Shown piece after piece: positions 1 to 11,967 of a stretch of DNA of 35,359 bases (position 1 is the first letter of the stretch; each line of letters opens with the position of its first letter). The stretch is from Perkinsus olseni (taxonomy: Eukaryota; Perkinsozoa; Perkinsida; Perkinsidae): assembly GCA_013115135.1 (NCBI GenBank), contig JABANP010000531.1, positions 1-35,359 of the forward strand, in the 5' to 3' direction. The notes beneath the pieces were generated by a model. The model saw only the letters and a list, made by a program, of their open reading frames with translations. It was not told where the DNA came from and searched no databases. The translations under genes and the position numbers were made by a program.

Positions 1-365
1 TAGCGGAGCGAAGCGTGTCACGTTCGTGATTTTCAGCGATCTCGTTGTTGGTCATTTCCATGATCGTGCGTTGCGGCTACGGTCGTGGTGGTGGTAGTAT
101 TATTGTTGTTGAATATCAGTTGGACGATCATCTTGTTGTATCGTCTTAATTACTACCTCGTCCTACCATCATTACACACGACGCAGTATTATCCCAATCT
201 GCATCACCACCACCACCCGCCCGCCACCCAAGTAAAGTCAATAGCAAACACATCCCCATACCATCTACCACAACAACAACAACAGCAACAACAGCAGGAG
301 GAGGAGGAGGAGGAGGAGGAAGTATCAGTGGTCGTTAGTGGACTAGTAGTAGCAGTAGTAGTAGT
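1..365. other. Left edge, no resolvable gene
   Basis: This stretch is mostly triplet-repeat DNA. It has CAN and CAA/CAG runs around 190-295, a GAG run at 296-320 and GTA repeats up to 365. A frame is open from 85 but reads as a product of the repeats, with Gln then Glu then Val runs, and I cannot join it in frame to the gene that starts at 366. It may hold 5' untranslated sequence or an upstream exon of that gene. Confidence 0.4.
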
Positions 366-3300
366 ATGACTAACAGACCTACTGATAGTAGTACCAAGAG
401 AAGGACACTGTTTAGTAAGAAGAAAGGTGGTAGTAAGGGTAGTAAAGTAGTATTAATAAAGACAACCAAGAAGGGCGAATCACCGACTAATACCACAACT
501 GCCCCAACTACTCCTGATGATGATGGCCTGCGGCACACAGCCAAAGGAAGAGGAGGAGGAGGGTTGATGATGAAGGAAGGGACTCTTAGTAGGCATGGTG
601 ATACCACCAAAGTAGTAGGGGGAGGGGGATTACGTTCATTATCAGTACGGATACTAGTAGGTAACATATGTTAATACCACAACTCTACCTACTCTCACCA
701 GCGCTACTGAAGGTGATAACACCACCAAGCAAGGTAGTAGTTGTAGTGATAATACGCCTCTGTCATCATGAGCATACAGGTGCTCCTGTCAATAATAATA
801 CCAGTGGTAGTGGTACTACAACCACTAGGAGTGCTGGTAATGCTACTACAACAGGGGTAGTTGGTGGGGGTCCAGGAGGGGTAGCGGCAGCAGGGAGTGG
901 CAACAGTAGTAGTAGAAGCCCATCACCAGAAGGGAATAAGGATGATCATCTTACGGGTGTTAATAAAGAGGCGACTACTAAGAAGAAGGGACATCAGCAC
1001 ATACGAGCTGGTAGTAGTAGTGGGGATGGGTTGCTGTTGATGTTGATGATGGTGACAGGTCCCAGCTGGGCTGATGCTGCCTATGATGATGATGACGACG
1101 ATGATGATCTTCTATTACTACCAACCAGTCGTAGAAGAGATGATGGCGATGGACCCCGTCCAACACCAGCAGGGACGGCGCGGGGCAGCAGTACTGGAAG
1201 GTCATGGGGACTTAACAGCCGGGAAGGGGCTTCATCATCATCGAGGGTGAAAGATGAACAACAACAGCAGCAGCAGCTGGACGGGACACGGAGGAAAAGG
1301 GAGAGCAACAAAGGTAGTATGATGGGATCTACTCTTCTTCATGTGGTCTTACTATGCAGACTCTGCTGCTGCTGCTGCTTCTGCCGGTGGTGGTGGGGTA
1401 GATTTACGGCGGATGCACGCTGACATGGCGTTGAAGGCTAGTGAGAGGAAGATGGCTAAGATAAAGGAAGAGGAGAGGGAGGAAGAGGAGCGAAGGAGGC
1501 GTTGTGCAGAGAAGTTGAAGGAGTTAGATCAGCGCAGGAAGGCTAAGGAACATCAACAACAACAGGCAGTAGAGAGGCAGGGTAGTACTGCAGATGATGC
1601 GGCAGCAGGAGGGGTGATGACGAGGACAGAGAAAGAGGCTAGGTTATGGCGACCTACGGGAGGTTGGGTGGATGACCATGACACGCCTACCACTGGAGCA
1701 GGGGATACTAGGCTACTACGTCGTAGAGGGGCAGCAGGGGCAGGAGGTCCTCCTCCTGCGTCCGGTAGAGGTCATTCATCCTCATCCCTCTACGGAAGGT
1801 CATCATCATCATTGACACCCGGAGGAGGAGGAGGGGCGTTCAATGTTAGGGGTACTGGAAAGTACGCTAAGGAGACTGCTTCCGAGAGGGTAATACCACA
1901 CCACCCCTGCATCATCATTATTATGACTCTTCAGAGAGCCGATGCTACTACTACTACCACAACGGCCCCCGCCCCTGCTAAGGAGGGGCAGCGTAGTAAG
2001 GTGGGGAAGAGTACAAAGCATGGTGATGGAGGGGATGATGAGTACACTACCGAGAGTGGGGACCGTTATCAACAACACCAACAGCGTCATCATCATCATC
2101 ATAGAACCACTGCTGGACCCTCATCCAGTGGTAGTAGCAGGAAATGGAGGAGGGATGATAACCACAGCAACAGGTAGTAGTAGTAGCCATCTTAGTATTA
2201 ATAATCATTATCCCTGTTGTTGTTGACGTTAGACGACCGTCTTACACTCCCGCAGCCCGTCATCATAGACGGGATGATGGTGGAGGAAGGGGAGAAGAAG
2301 ACGAGGCATCATCATCATCCAACAACCCATCAAGTATGGAAGCAAAACAACAAGAGCACTCGAAAGGAGGAGGAGGGGATACTAAAGAGGAGATGGCCAG
2401 CAGCAGCAGGAGCAGCACGAAGGCAGCTGCCGCCGGAGACGCTCCCGCTGGTGATGGGATGATGAGGGGTAGGAGCTCCTCATCGGTCGGTGGCCAACTA
2501 TCAGCCTATGCTGCTGAGTTTATCCCAAGAAGGGCATCATCCAGTATGACTACTGATCCTGCTCCTGTCGGTGGTGGTGGCTATCATCATATTGTTGGGC
2601 CATACCCCTACACTGACCCTACACAACAACAGCAGCCACAGCCGTACCACCCCCCTTACTACCACGGCCCGGATGCCCATACGCCTGGGTATTATTATAA
2701 CACTACTACCAGTAGATTCAATACACCAGATACTCAACAACAACAACACCACCACCCAACTCCCTCATCATCATCATCAACGATGGTAGTGGGTGGTGAA
2801 GGTGGTGGTGAAGAGCCCTCACCATCTGGTGATGGTGTGGTAGTGGGAGGAGGCACCACTATGCAGTTTGCCTACCCCCCACCGCCACCAGCAGAGTTTC
2901 AAGGCCCATCCTCAACGCCACCAATAGACGAGGACCACGGCCACCGCCGACAGCCGCAACAGCAGAGTGGTCCTCATACCTCCCCCAACCCGTCCTCATC
3001 ACCTACTTCTGCTCTACCATCACCACAACAACAACATGGACCACCGTCTTCATCGTCATCATCAACCTATGAGGACGTCGGCGGTGGTGACTCTTCCACT
3101 GCTCAACCGGGTGGTGGTGGTTATTATACACAACAACAACAGCAGGGAGCGTACTTTGGTGGTTCCTATTATAACCAGCATTACCATCGAGGTGGTAGTA
3201 GTAATATCCAACCCCCCTCCCCATCGGGTATGCTTATGTATACCAACCCCCCTCCTACTACTACTAATAATCAGCAACAACAACAACAACAGCAGTATTA

Positions 3301-3951
3301 CTATGACAATACTGGTATGATGACCATGATGCAGCATCAACCGCCCTACATCGTACCATCATCACCACCACTCTATGCTGCTGCTACCACAACAGGGTCA
3401 GTATTCCTACTCGTCATCTTACACTCGCCACCATCATCCTATTCAGATACCCTCCCCATCCTGCAGCCGCTGTACCATCGTCATCATACGCCACACCTCC
3501 CCCTCATGCAGGCGGCGGGAGTCAGTATGCGGATTACACAACATCCAATGCCCAACAACAACAAGGCTTCTATGATGGTAGTAGTGGTGGTGGGGGTTAT
3601 TATGCAACAGGAGTAGCGGATGGAGTGGTACTAGCATCATCCTCATCCTCGGCGGCGATGGCGGCACATTATTACCCATCATCATCGCCTGATATGAGGT
3701 CATCCCCTTACTTATCTAATGGTATGTATGGTGGGCCAGTAGTAGGGGTACCTCCTCCCACCACCGGTAGTATGATATCATACACGGGTGGTGGAGGTGT
3801 ATCACCATCAGCAACCCCACCACCAGCAGGAGGAGGGCCAGGCTCCCAGTACTCTCCATATGCTGTCATGCCACCATCATCATCAACATCAATACCCGGC
3901 AGCAGCAGCAGTATGATGATGATGATGCATCATCAACAACAACAAGGGTAA
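366..3951 (+). CDS. Large low-complexity Ser/Gln/Gly/Pro-rich protein, seven-exon model
   Basis: I do not recognise the family. Exons 366-660, 713-733, 780-1313, 1360-1889, 1935-2173, 2233-3396 and 3447-3951 join in one frame (3288 nt, 1095 aa) through GT-AG introns of 45-59 nt. The protein starts with a Lys/Ser/Thr-rich segment (MTNRPTDSS). It has one charged helical stretch (about 1437-1555; Lys/Glu/Arg heptad-like, coiled-coil candidate). From about 2400 to the stop it is Gln, His, Tyr, Pro and Gly-rich, ending in a QQQQG tail. Several introns begin inside GTAGTAG repeats. The 21-nt second exon and the exact start are the weakest parts; upstream exons outside the window are possible. Composition resembles intrinsically disordered RNA-binding or scaffold proteins, but that is only a resemblance. 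Confidence 0.55.
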
Positions 3952-5241
3952 TACACCATCACCATGACCGTTGTCGTCCTCAGTAGCTAGGGCTTCATAT
4001 TAGATCCTCATCGTGCTAGTAAGAGTAGTACTGCTGCCTGATGCTGCTGCTGCTGCTGCCAGGTACTATGTTCCTGTTGCGTCATCATCATCACCTCCCC
4101 CTCCTCCCGCTCCCGATGATGATAATAACAAGGATGATGAGGGCACCGCTGAGTAGCCTGTCATCGCTACTGCCCTACTACTACCATCGTCATTGGCAGC
4201 AGTAGTAATAACAATAGTAGTATTTGTGTTTTCCGCTGGCAACGGCAGCCGCCGCACTGATGGTGGTGGTGGTGGTCGTGCTCTTTCTCCTACTGCCGAT
4301 GATAATGATGGTGGTCCTCTAATTTTCCTGTGACGATCGTCTGACTAACTCGGTAGTGCTGATGATGTATAATCGTCATAATAATACTACTTGATAGTAA
4401 TATCATTGACCATACTTATAGTAGTATAAGAGAGATGGTAGTAGTAGTAACAGCAGCAGCAGCAAGCATTAGTATTGGTATTAGTGGTACTTGTTGTTAG
4501 CCTCTCTGCTGTATTTACATCCTACCGCCACTACTACTGCCACCTAGCTGTTGTATTACTAATAATAATAACATCACTATTATCATACTCCATCCTCTTG
4601 AGTTACCTATCATCACTACTGCTGCTGCTTCTTAGCATGTTATCATCGTCGTCATGGTCCCACCCGCCATCATCAGCCCGTAACAGAGGTATTATCGGTG
4701 TTATCATTAGTGTTGGTATATTCGTCTATTATATTGTGTGGGTTGTTATAACGCCATTTTATGATGGCAAAACTGGCGGTATAGAGGATATAGGTAGCAA
4801 TAATGACATATGCCGGGATCGAACCCACGACCATCCCACCCAGGTATATCATCATCATCTTCCTCCTCATTACTTCATCGTATCTTTCCACTACCGAGAA
4901 GTGTTGCCATCGAGATACCGGTGTCCATTGGTATAATCATGCTGGGGATCATGACTTTGTAATACTCTTGGTTTATTGGCGCCCCCTAATATTGGTAGAG
5001 GTGGTGATATCGTCAACGCTTGATGTGATTCTTGTAGGTACCTCGGGTATATATTCACCCAACCAGAGACCACAATAGACAAATTAACACCAACGCCACA
5101 GGCTAAGATAAAACGAAGAAAAGAATTAACATCATTTTGGGAGCAGTTAGCATCACCCCAGTCATCATCGACAGATCGTCATCACAATAACATTACAGAG
5201 CCCACCAACCCCTTGGTGGCGGCTGGCCGATCCAAATCCGA
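3952..5241. other. Intergenic repeat-rich region
   Basis: About 1.3 kb between the low-complexity gene and the Mpv17-like gene. It contains CTG/CAT/GTA microsatellite stretches, a near-perfect hairpin at 4752-4778, and on the minus strand a B-box-like GGTTCGATCCC at 4814-4824 that is not part of a foldable tRNA. An open frame at 4475-4936 is hydrophobic only because of ATT/CTA/TCA repeats. I see no supported gene. Confidence 0.5.
4752..4778. repeat. Imperfect hairpin, 9-bp arms
   Basis: CGCCATTTT and its complement AAAA(C)TGGCG flank an 8-nt loop, with a single bulged C. It lies in the gene-free stretch and has no visible coding role. It could be a small foldback remnant. Confidence 0.4.
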
Positions 5242-6129
5242 ATGATACCATTATTCTCTTTCTTATACTATCATTGTATTATTACTCTTCTTCCTGCTGC
5301 TGTTGTTGAGTATTTAACATCGTCATCGTCACCGCAGGCAGTACAGACGGGTATGAGATTATCACCCTCCTCCTCCTTTCCTCTACTACGTAAATGCACT
5401 TCAACTTACAATTGGTATGCTACCCACAGACCATACCGCACCAATATCCTATCAGGAGGGGTCCTTGGCTTTATCGGAGATCAAATATGCCAAAGAGTTA
5501 TCGAGACAGAGGATGATGGTGTTAGTTGGAGGAGATCCTTCGCCATCACAACATTCTGTGCATACTACCAAGGAGGGGTTGATACTCTTATTTATGCTTT
5601 ATACCATCGTATGAGGATACCCTTCAGAGCGTCCAAGACGGCGTTCGGGAGGGGTATGATGATATCCTTGTTTGATAACCTAATTCATGTCCCATTACTG
5701 TATACACCTGCATTCTACACGACCCTGGGTTTACTACAACAACACACTATTAAGGAAACTATGGACACCATGCGGAGGGAGTATCTTCCAACAATAACAT
5801 TATGTTGGGGTATGTGGATACCATTACAACTCATCAACTTTACATTAGTTCCTTTACGGTATCAGGTGGGTCCAACGACTCCTCGCCCTGTTGTTGATGA
5901 TCTTCTCTGTTGTTATCATCAGGTACTGTTCGTTAACGTAAGTTGTTTACTATGGAATGTCTGTTTGGATTATGTTGCTCATGGTGGTTTTACATCTCAC
6001 CGGGGTGGTGGCCATGACGATGAGTTTATACATAAATGTCATAGTCACTGTGACCACGATCGTCCGGTGAGTTATTTGGACATACAATTGCATACCCATC
6101 ATAATAGGGGCGAATCATGGTCGTGTTGA
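5242..6129 (+). CDS. Mpv17/PMP22-family membrane protein
   Basis: Members of this family are four-helix proteins of the inner mitochondrial or peroxisomal membrane, implicated in channel activity and mtDNA maintenance. Visible family signatures in order are the N-terminal W-Y-x(4)-RPYRTN segment, LGFIGDQICQ (the GD-x-x-Q motif), a P-x-FY segment (PAFYTTLG), and W-G-M-W-I-P-L-Q-L-INF-x-LVPLRYQ followed by LLWNVCLDYVAH. The continuous frame carries a 57-nt insertion at 5866-5922 (GTGGGT...TCATCAG). Its removal keeps frame and joins RYQ directly to VLFVNV, the normal spacing of the family, so I read it as an intron (exons 5242-5865 and 5923-6129, 276 aa). A start at the internal Met near 5353 is possible because the first 37 residues are repeat-like. 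The His-rich C-terminal tail is unusual; a further intron with donor GTGAGT near 6068 could replace it. Confidence 0.8.
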   Translation: MIPLFSFLYYHCIITLLPAAVVEYLTSSSSPQAVQTGMRLSPSSSFPLLRKCTSTYNWYATHRPYRTNILSGGVLGFIGDQICQRVIETEDDGVSWRRSFAITTFCAYYQGGVDTLIYALYHRMRIPFRASKTAFGRGMMISLFDNLIHVPLLYTPAFYTTLGLLQQHTIKETMDTMRREYLPTITLCWGMWIPLQLINFTLVPLRYQVGPTTPRPVVDDLLCCYHQVLFVNVSCLLWNVCLDYVAHGGFTSHRGGGHDDEFIHKCHSHCDHDRPVSYLDIQLHTHHNRGESWSC

Positions 6130-6569
6130 TTATAATCTTACTACTACTACGTTCAAATATTTTAATATCATAATAATAACAGCAGTTGTATGTCTTGTTG
6201 TCGTTGTTGTGCTACATAGTAGTCAGTACGACGATGGAGCAGAAGTAACAACAAGGGGGACGCCACCACACCCTCCTAAATACTGAATGACTGGCTAACT
6301 TGAAGTAACCATCCCTGCCCCATCGAAGGCAGTACAGAATGCTCTTCCTCAACAAGAGTTAATCGGGTGCAATACTCATCAAACGATAACCGCCCTCATG
6401 CTATCTCGTTGGTACGCCTTCCCGCAGGATGATAAGACACAACAGCCGAAGGTGATATTAGAAAAACTCTGTTGGTGGGGGTGTAAGAACAATCAGGAGG
6501 AATACTGCGCATAATGAAAGGTTGAAAAAATGACGATCATCATCATCATCATCACAACTACATTCATTT
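6130..6569. other. Convergent intergenic region
   Basis: About 440 bp between the 3' ends of two convergent genes. There is no coding signal apart from short CAT/GTA repeats, for example the CAT run at 6537-6556. It probably holds both 3' untranslated regions and polyadenylation sites. Confidence 0.5.
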
Positions 6570-7454
6570 TCACGCCTTAATCATTCTAATGCCACATCTC
6601 ATGAGAAGGTTGATGTCCTGTGATACCAGCTTGGCACCAGTAGGATCTACGTAAATACCATACTCATACTTGGGGTCAGTAAAGCAATCTTCCAATAACA
6701 CATCACCCGTACCGATCCATTCAAACTTACAATCTTCACCAATAACCTTGGATCTAGCAACCAAAAACTCGAAGAAGCCTTTAAGTTCATGATCAGCATA
6801 CTGGGGGTAATCGAATAATTCATCCATGACTATGATGGTACCCGGTACTATCATATGGCCAAGATTCTTGAATATACTCACAGTAGACTCATACATAACA
6901 GAATCATTATGAAGCAGAGCGATGGTATCATTGTTATGTTGTTGGGCAAAATCTGGTAGGGTATCATCGAACATACCAACGACCAACTCGACGTTATCGG
7001 GCATCTCGGGTAGTTTAGTTTGTGCGAAGGAGCCTTTGGCTGTCTCCGGCATGGCTCCCTAAAAAGAAGATGATCGTCGGTCAACACCATTACTGCTGGT
7101 GATTACCTGCTGCGGCACCCAATCACTCGGGAGGCCTTTGAAGCTGTCAAAGCCGTACATCTTCCTGCCATTCAGCTGACCAGCAATGTATCGTGTAAAC
7201 CAGCCGGTACCGATGCCAAAGTCAAGGATAAGACCCTTTTGGGGTATCATATCCCTCTTGAATATTTGATCCAGGGGGGCTGATGGCAACTTGGGTATTC
7301 TACCATCACGCAATGATGCTGCAGTATCTTCAACAAATTGACTGTAATCAGTAGTAGGACCGACAGACACGATAGACTTCGGGTTCCCAGTAGAATCGGC
7401 AGCAGGAGAGGCAACTCTATTGGGAGCCATGACTGGGAGGGGAGACAACGGCAA
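6570..7454 (-). CDS. TylF/macrocin-O-methyltransferase-like SAM-dependent methyltransferase
   Basis: A class I S-adenosylmethionine methyltransferase of the TylF/MycF-like type, which methylates hydroxyl groups on small molecules or sugars. Two exons, 7454-7107 and 7058-6570, are joined by a 48-nt intron (GTAATC...CTTTTTAG). The protein is 278 aa with a phase-0 junction. Motif I is LILDFGIGTGWFT. It is followed by YGFDSFKGLPSDW, the acidic ribose-binding region typical of TylF-like enzymes. After the intron come a G-x-F-x-DTLPDF segment, the HNDSVMYEST stretch matching the family's H-x-D-x-D-x-YxST, and PGTIIVMDELFDYP matching the pG-x-i-x-DDY metal-site strand. In the H-x-D-x-D stretch one Asp is replaced (H-N-D-S), so metal dependence may differ. 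Length is normal for the family. The substrate cannot be inferred. A second start at 7430 (MAPNRV) is equally likely. Confidence 0.8.
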
Positions 7455-7708
7455 CTACAAGAATAACCAGTGCTGAACTCGCTGCAAGACATCATCAACA
7501 GAAGGGAGGCTGAGGCTAGAGGGTGTTCATGATGACGCTAAGAGTGATTCAATGATGATGACGATGATGAATCAGTAACACAACACAGGTGAGTTGTGCA
7601 ATACTCGGTCTCCTCCTCCACATCATAATCACCATCATGGCCATCATCATCATCATCCAGCATGATGATTAATTGAAACGACATGCAGGTCAGAGGCGCA
7701 AGGCTATC
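7455..7708. other. Short intergenic region, repeat-rich
   Basis: Sequence between two minus-strand genes, containing GAT/CAT runs around 7549-7660. It probably contains the promoter and 5' leader of the methyltransferase gene and the 3' end of the upstream gene. No coding exon is supported here. Confidence 0.4.
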
Positions 7709-9419
7709 CTATCCTTCTGGTCGAAGGATGAGGAGGAGGAGCCCCTGACCCACTGCTCTAATACCGTGTCCATCATGCTGCTGCTGTTGACTACCCTGAT
7801 AGAGTGGTATCAATGGTGGTAGTGGTGGTGATGACTGTAGTCCTCTCTTTTGATTATCATCATCGTCACCACCACTACCAGCAGCAGGATCGTTATGTAA
7901 TGTGGGTAAGAGTTCACATAAGTTGAACACATCTTCTAGAGTATCCTCCCTCTCTGAACAGCAGCATGACGATCGTTACTAGTATGTTGACTACTACCTT
8001 GTAGGAGGCGTAGTAGTAGATTGTTCTGTTCTTCTAGTAATACACATCGAGACCTGATCACGATACATCCCCTGCTCCTCCTCCTTGGGGTACCTTGTTC
8101 CCTCTCTTTGCATATTTTGTATAATATCATCACGCTGCATGACGATCGATTTCAATAGTGATATCTGATAAGTAACATCGGATACTGCTGCTGCTGCTGA
8201 TATGTCAGCTCATCAGACTTCTGTTTGAATGGATAGACTATCATCATCATCATAATGTCCCTCCTCTCCCTCGGATGATGTACCATCATCATCATCGCTA
8301 CTCTCATCTTCGTCGTCATCACCACCATTGGTGGTATCTATTGACGGCTGTGTTGGCATCGCGATCATCGTTATCGTTACTACTACTGCTCATCATCGTA
8401 CATTCAATATTGGTATTACTGATGGTATAATCTTCACTGTCATCATCATCGTCGTCGTTACTCTCATCAACCACCTCGTAGCTCTCCTCAGTAAGTATCT
8501 GCCGTTGTCGACCACATCACCATGCCTCAGCCACTGCCAAGCCTACCTCTCCAGTATCAGCATCGGATGTAGTGTCCGCGTGAGGGGAGGAGGAAGTTGT
8601 TGTTTGATTGGGATTATCCTCCTCCTCCTTTAGGTAATGACCAGAACCATTGTCTGATAGTAGTTTGGTGAGTGCCTTAAACCTGATGATGACGACGACA
8701 CAGTAGCGGCAGCGCAAAGGGCTAGTATTAGTATTACTACCAAGCATCGGCATGTCTGTCCATAACACACTGTATGTGCATTATCTTACTGCACTGTGGT
8801 AGATCCTATCGACACACTATCACTGACGATCATGATCATGTTAGAAGTACATTGTTATTCTTACCAGTATTATCACTGGACCGTTGAGGGAAGTATCATC
8901 ATCATCGTCTGGTTCACACTCGACGTCTCTGGTAGTATTATTATAATACGATACATCACCAATAATACTCAACGGTATTGTTATTAGACCATTGGATGAT
9001 GAGGAGGACGAAGGAGGGGACGGCGTGGCAGCATGCTGAGTATCCTGTAGTATGTTGTTGTTATGATGATAATGATTATCAGTGATGGGTTCGAACACCA
9101 AGGCATGATGTGTAGGCGTGATACCACTAATACCTGCTACTACTAGTCATCATCATGGTAGTAGGGGGTATGTTACATATTGCTGTAAACCATGCCTCGC
9201 CCTCCTCCTCATCCTCGTCGTCATCATGCATACTACCTTCAATATAGTTATTAGTAGGTATGATGTCAAGTTTAACAGCGATCCTACCAAACAACAGTCA
9301 CCCTTGCAGGAGTAGTAGTAGGATGATGATGATGATGACTACCCCTCAGTGAGAGCTGCCATCACCACATCATCATCATCACCTTCCCTTGCTTTTGACG
9401 TTAAACTCATTGCCATCAT
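7709..9419 (-). CDS. Acidic, coiled-coil protein of unknown family, ten-exon model
   Basis: Family not recognised. A frame-consistent chain of ten exons gives 408 aa: 9419-9343, 9283-9177, 9133-8865, 8769-8741, 8682-8547, 8486-8381, 8337-8239, 8196-8094, 8053-7998 and 7953-7709. Introns are 40-95 nt with GT/AG ends. The first half is acidic and Ser-rich, with Asp/Glu runs (HDDDEDEEEGEAWF, then further D runs from three separate exons). Near residues 275-330 is a leucine-rich amphipathic segment (YQISLLKSIVMQ, then VLLEEQNNLLLRLLQ), a good coiled-coil candidate that is assembled only after splicing out the 40-nt intron 8093-8054. The C-terminus is Gln/Pro-rich. The start MMAMSLTSK is the first Met of the open frame. 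The seventh intron (donor GTCTAT) is the least certain. The gene is divergent from the transporter at 9764. Confidence 0.6.
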
Positions 9420-9528
9420 TAACCTCAAGCCACCACAGGATAAACATCCCTTCCCTGTCTGCGTGTGAACTACAATGCGCACTCGCTGTGAATGCTGCCC
9501 TATGCTCGTGGCGGGCGCTCTTCCACAC

Positions 9529-9598
9529 TGGCGTAATGGTAGAGCGCGCAGCTATCTCTCACAAGGGCGGAGGATCGATTCCCACGTAACGGTGTTTT
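9529..9598 (+). ncRNA. tRNA-like pol III element (probable tRNA relic)
   Basis: An A-box match (TGGCGTAATGGT, 9529-9540) and a B-box match (GGATCGATTCC, 9572-9582) are 43 nt apart, the usual spacing inside a tRNA. A TTTT pol III terminator follows at 9595-9598. The D-arm reads like a tRNA, but the acceptor and T stems pair poorly and no anticodon arm is convincing. It could be a decayed tRNA, the head of a tRNA-derived SINE, or a small pol III RNA. It sits in the 344-bp gap between two divergent genes. Confidence 0.4.
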
Positions 9599-9763
9599 AT
9601 TTTCACTGTTGGCAGCAACACGCATCGAACGTTGTGAATAAAGTCCTTGTTAGTTTTGTTTATGCCCTACCTCGGGTGCCCTTTCCTCCCTTGTTGTCAT
9701 CCTCTTTCTCCTCCTCCTCTCCAATCGCCATCATCATCAACTCCCCTACTACCCCACAGTACT

Positions 9764-11928
9764 ATGCACACACTAACACCCGGCCAGCATGATGTGGCAT
9801 GTATGTGTATCAATAGGAGGGTTTACACATTAGCATTATGTTTGTTTTTTGCTTGCCTTTCTGGTTTTGCCTACGGTTATGATTTATCAGTAATATCATC
9901 AGTACTACCCGATATTACCACCCACTTTACCCTAACGCCCTCCAGCAAGAGTCTAGTAGTGACCCTATTCTCAGTTGGCATGTTGATAGGCCGACTCAGT
10001 GGAGGGCCCGTTCAAGATACTTTTGGACGGAGGCTCGGTCTTGCTGTTGCTGATGTATTTATTATAATATCAGTATCACTAACATGGATACTAGGGTCAC
10101 GTTATTTTACACTATTATTGATATGCAGACTACTACTAGGTATTGGTATTAGTCTAGCCTTATTGATTGGTTGTACGTATTTGTCCGAGATAGCCCCTCC
10201 AAAATGGAGGGGTAGGATGATAACGTCACATGAGCTATCAGTATGCATCGGGTCTTTGGTCGGATTCAGCACTACTGCTTTTACCTCGTCTGCTGCCACA
10301 ACTCTCTGGCCATTACTGATTGGTGTTGCTGTCTTTCCTGGTGTAATACAACTATTATTGATGTAATGATGATACCAACAATACCACACCTTTCCCACTT
10401 GTATAAGTATAGATACTTCCTACCAGAATCACCAAGGTGGCTGGTTACAGTTGCATGTAATACCAGACCCGACGTCAGAGCACGTAGGATGGAGCAGTTC
10501 AATGATGTTATCAATAGGTAGTAATACAACTGCTGCCCCTGCTAGTGGTGATGCCTCTGTTGTAGGTTGGGGTATACTAGTGATGATGATGAGGTAGAGG
10601 GTATGCTGAAGGATGTCAGTGATGATACCAACACTAGTACTACTAGTGATGATCATAAGAATGTAATATGGATACTGTCTTACTGTGGTGGGATGATATT
10701 ACCCCAGGTGCTGCCCCATCATAGTAGTAGTAGTTGGTTGTATCGTTTAAAATACGCCCTCCAGCATCACCTTAGAGGGCTGATATTAACAGTCCTAGTA
10801 TGTACAACGGCATCAGCCTGTGGGTTCTATGCCTTCCAATCGTATGCTGCTGATGTGATATCCCTCCTAACTAGTAGATCTCTACAATACGTCCAAGTCC
10901 ACTATCTACCTTATGTTGGTCTAATGAAGCTACTCGGCACTATTGTGGCATTAGTACTGATAGATGGTAGGAGAAATAATAATAAGGTTGGTGGTAGGAG
11001 GAGGTTATTATTAACATCAATACTTGGTATAGCTCTAGCGGAGGGTGTACTAGCAGCACTACTACAAGTCGTAATAACAACTGCAACAACAATGACCTTG
11101 TCATTAACCACTATGCTGTTGCGTATTATCTTAGGTTGATTCTAGTGATGATATAAACATCCCAGAGAGTATCCCAGTAATACTGTTTTATTTGGTAATA
11201 TTCTTCTGGAGCATCGGACTAGGGCCGATACTGTTAATGGCTGCCAATGAGTAATAACAACAGCAAGAAGAAGACCCTTGTAGTACTACCAGGTATCGAT
11301 GTCAGGTACATGCCTACATACACTAGGGGTGTTGCCAACAGTGTGGCACTAACCTTCACATCAGTATTCGAGATACTCTATCAACAGGTAGACTACCACC
11401 ACCAGTAGTAGTGGTACCACTCCATCACCTCTTCTTCAGACGTTTGAATTGATGTTGTATGAGAGCCCAACCCCCTCCCTACCATTCTATATATACTCTA
11501 TTACATGTATAGTGGTATTCATCGTATTACTAAGACTACTACCAGAAACCAAAGGGCTATCATTGGAGGATAGTAGTACAACAATAGGGAAGGCGGCTGC
11601 CAGAGGTACTAGGAGAAGAGGGGAGGGACTGCAACTGAGGGTGTGGTCATTGGCAGGTGATAGCAGTACTGATGATAATAAAATGATACAGCATGATGAT
11701 GATGATGGCGACGGTGGTGGTATGATGGTATCACCATCATCAAATGGAATGATAATAAGGAAGGGTAATGATAAGCATACAACACTATCGAGTAGTAGTA
11801 GTAATGAGGATCATGTTGGCAATAATACTAAGTACATAACAGTACCCACTACTGATGATGATCGAATAACCCCTACCACTACAACCACCACGGTTGCTGC
11901 TGCTGCTAGTAATAGCTATGCTGAATGA
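9764..11928 (+). CDS. MFS sugar-porter-family transporter
   Basis: A sugar transporter of the major facilitator superfamily, with about 12 membrane helices, moving hexoses or related solutes across a membrane. Seven exons (9764-10362, 10413-10517, 10566-10662, 10708-11070, 11135-11250, 11306-11387, 11440-11928) give 616 aa through introns of 45-64 nt. Family signatures are GYDLSVISS in helix 1, GPVQDTFGRR in loop 2-3, YLSEIAPPKWRG in loop 4-5, PESPRWL after helix 6 (restored only by removing intron 10363-10412), NEYMPTYTRG in loop 10-11 and PETKG after helix 12. The central loop carries an acidic Asp/Ser insertion and the C-terminal about 110 residues are a hydrophilic Ser/Asp/Thr tail, both unusual for the family. 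The donor of the fourth intron could be three bases earlier. The start is the first Met shortly before helix 1; a start 14 residues later is possible. Confidence 0.85.
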
Positions 11929-11966
11929 TAGTATGACCAGCGACAACAGGGGTATCATAGTAGTAG

Positions 11967-11967
<1 letters not shown>

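Noticed and set aside
85..369. Open frame with poly-Gln and poly-Glu
   Set aside because: It is created by CAA/CAG and GAG runs, has no complex segment, and cannot be joined in frame to the gene at 366.
4795..4850. Minus-strand tRNA gene
   Set aside because: Only the B box and a mismatched T stem are present; no A box or acceptor partner is found within range.
4475..4936. Hydrophobic 153-codon frame resembling a membrane protein
   Set aside because: The hydrophobicity comes from TTA/CTA/ATT repeats; no family motif is seen, and part of it is an antisense reading of a B-box sequence.
9389..9792. Two short plus-strand frames before the transporter
   Set aside because: They run through the tRNA-like element and promoter gap; the transporter homology begins only at the Met at 9764.
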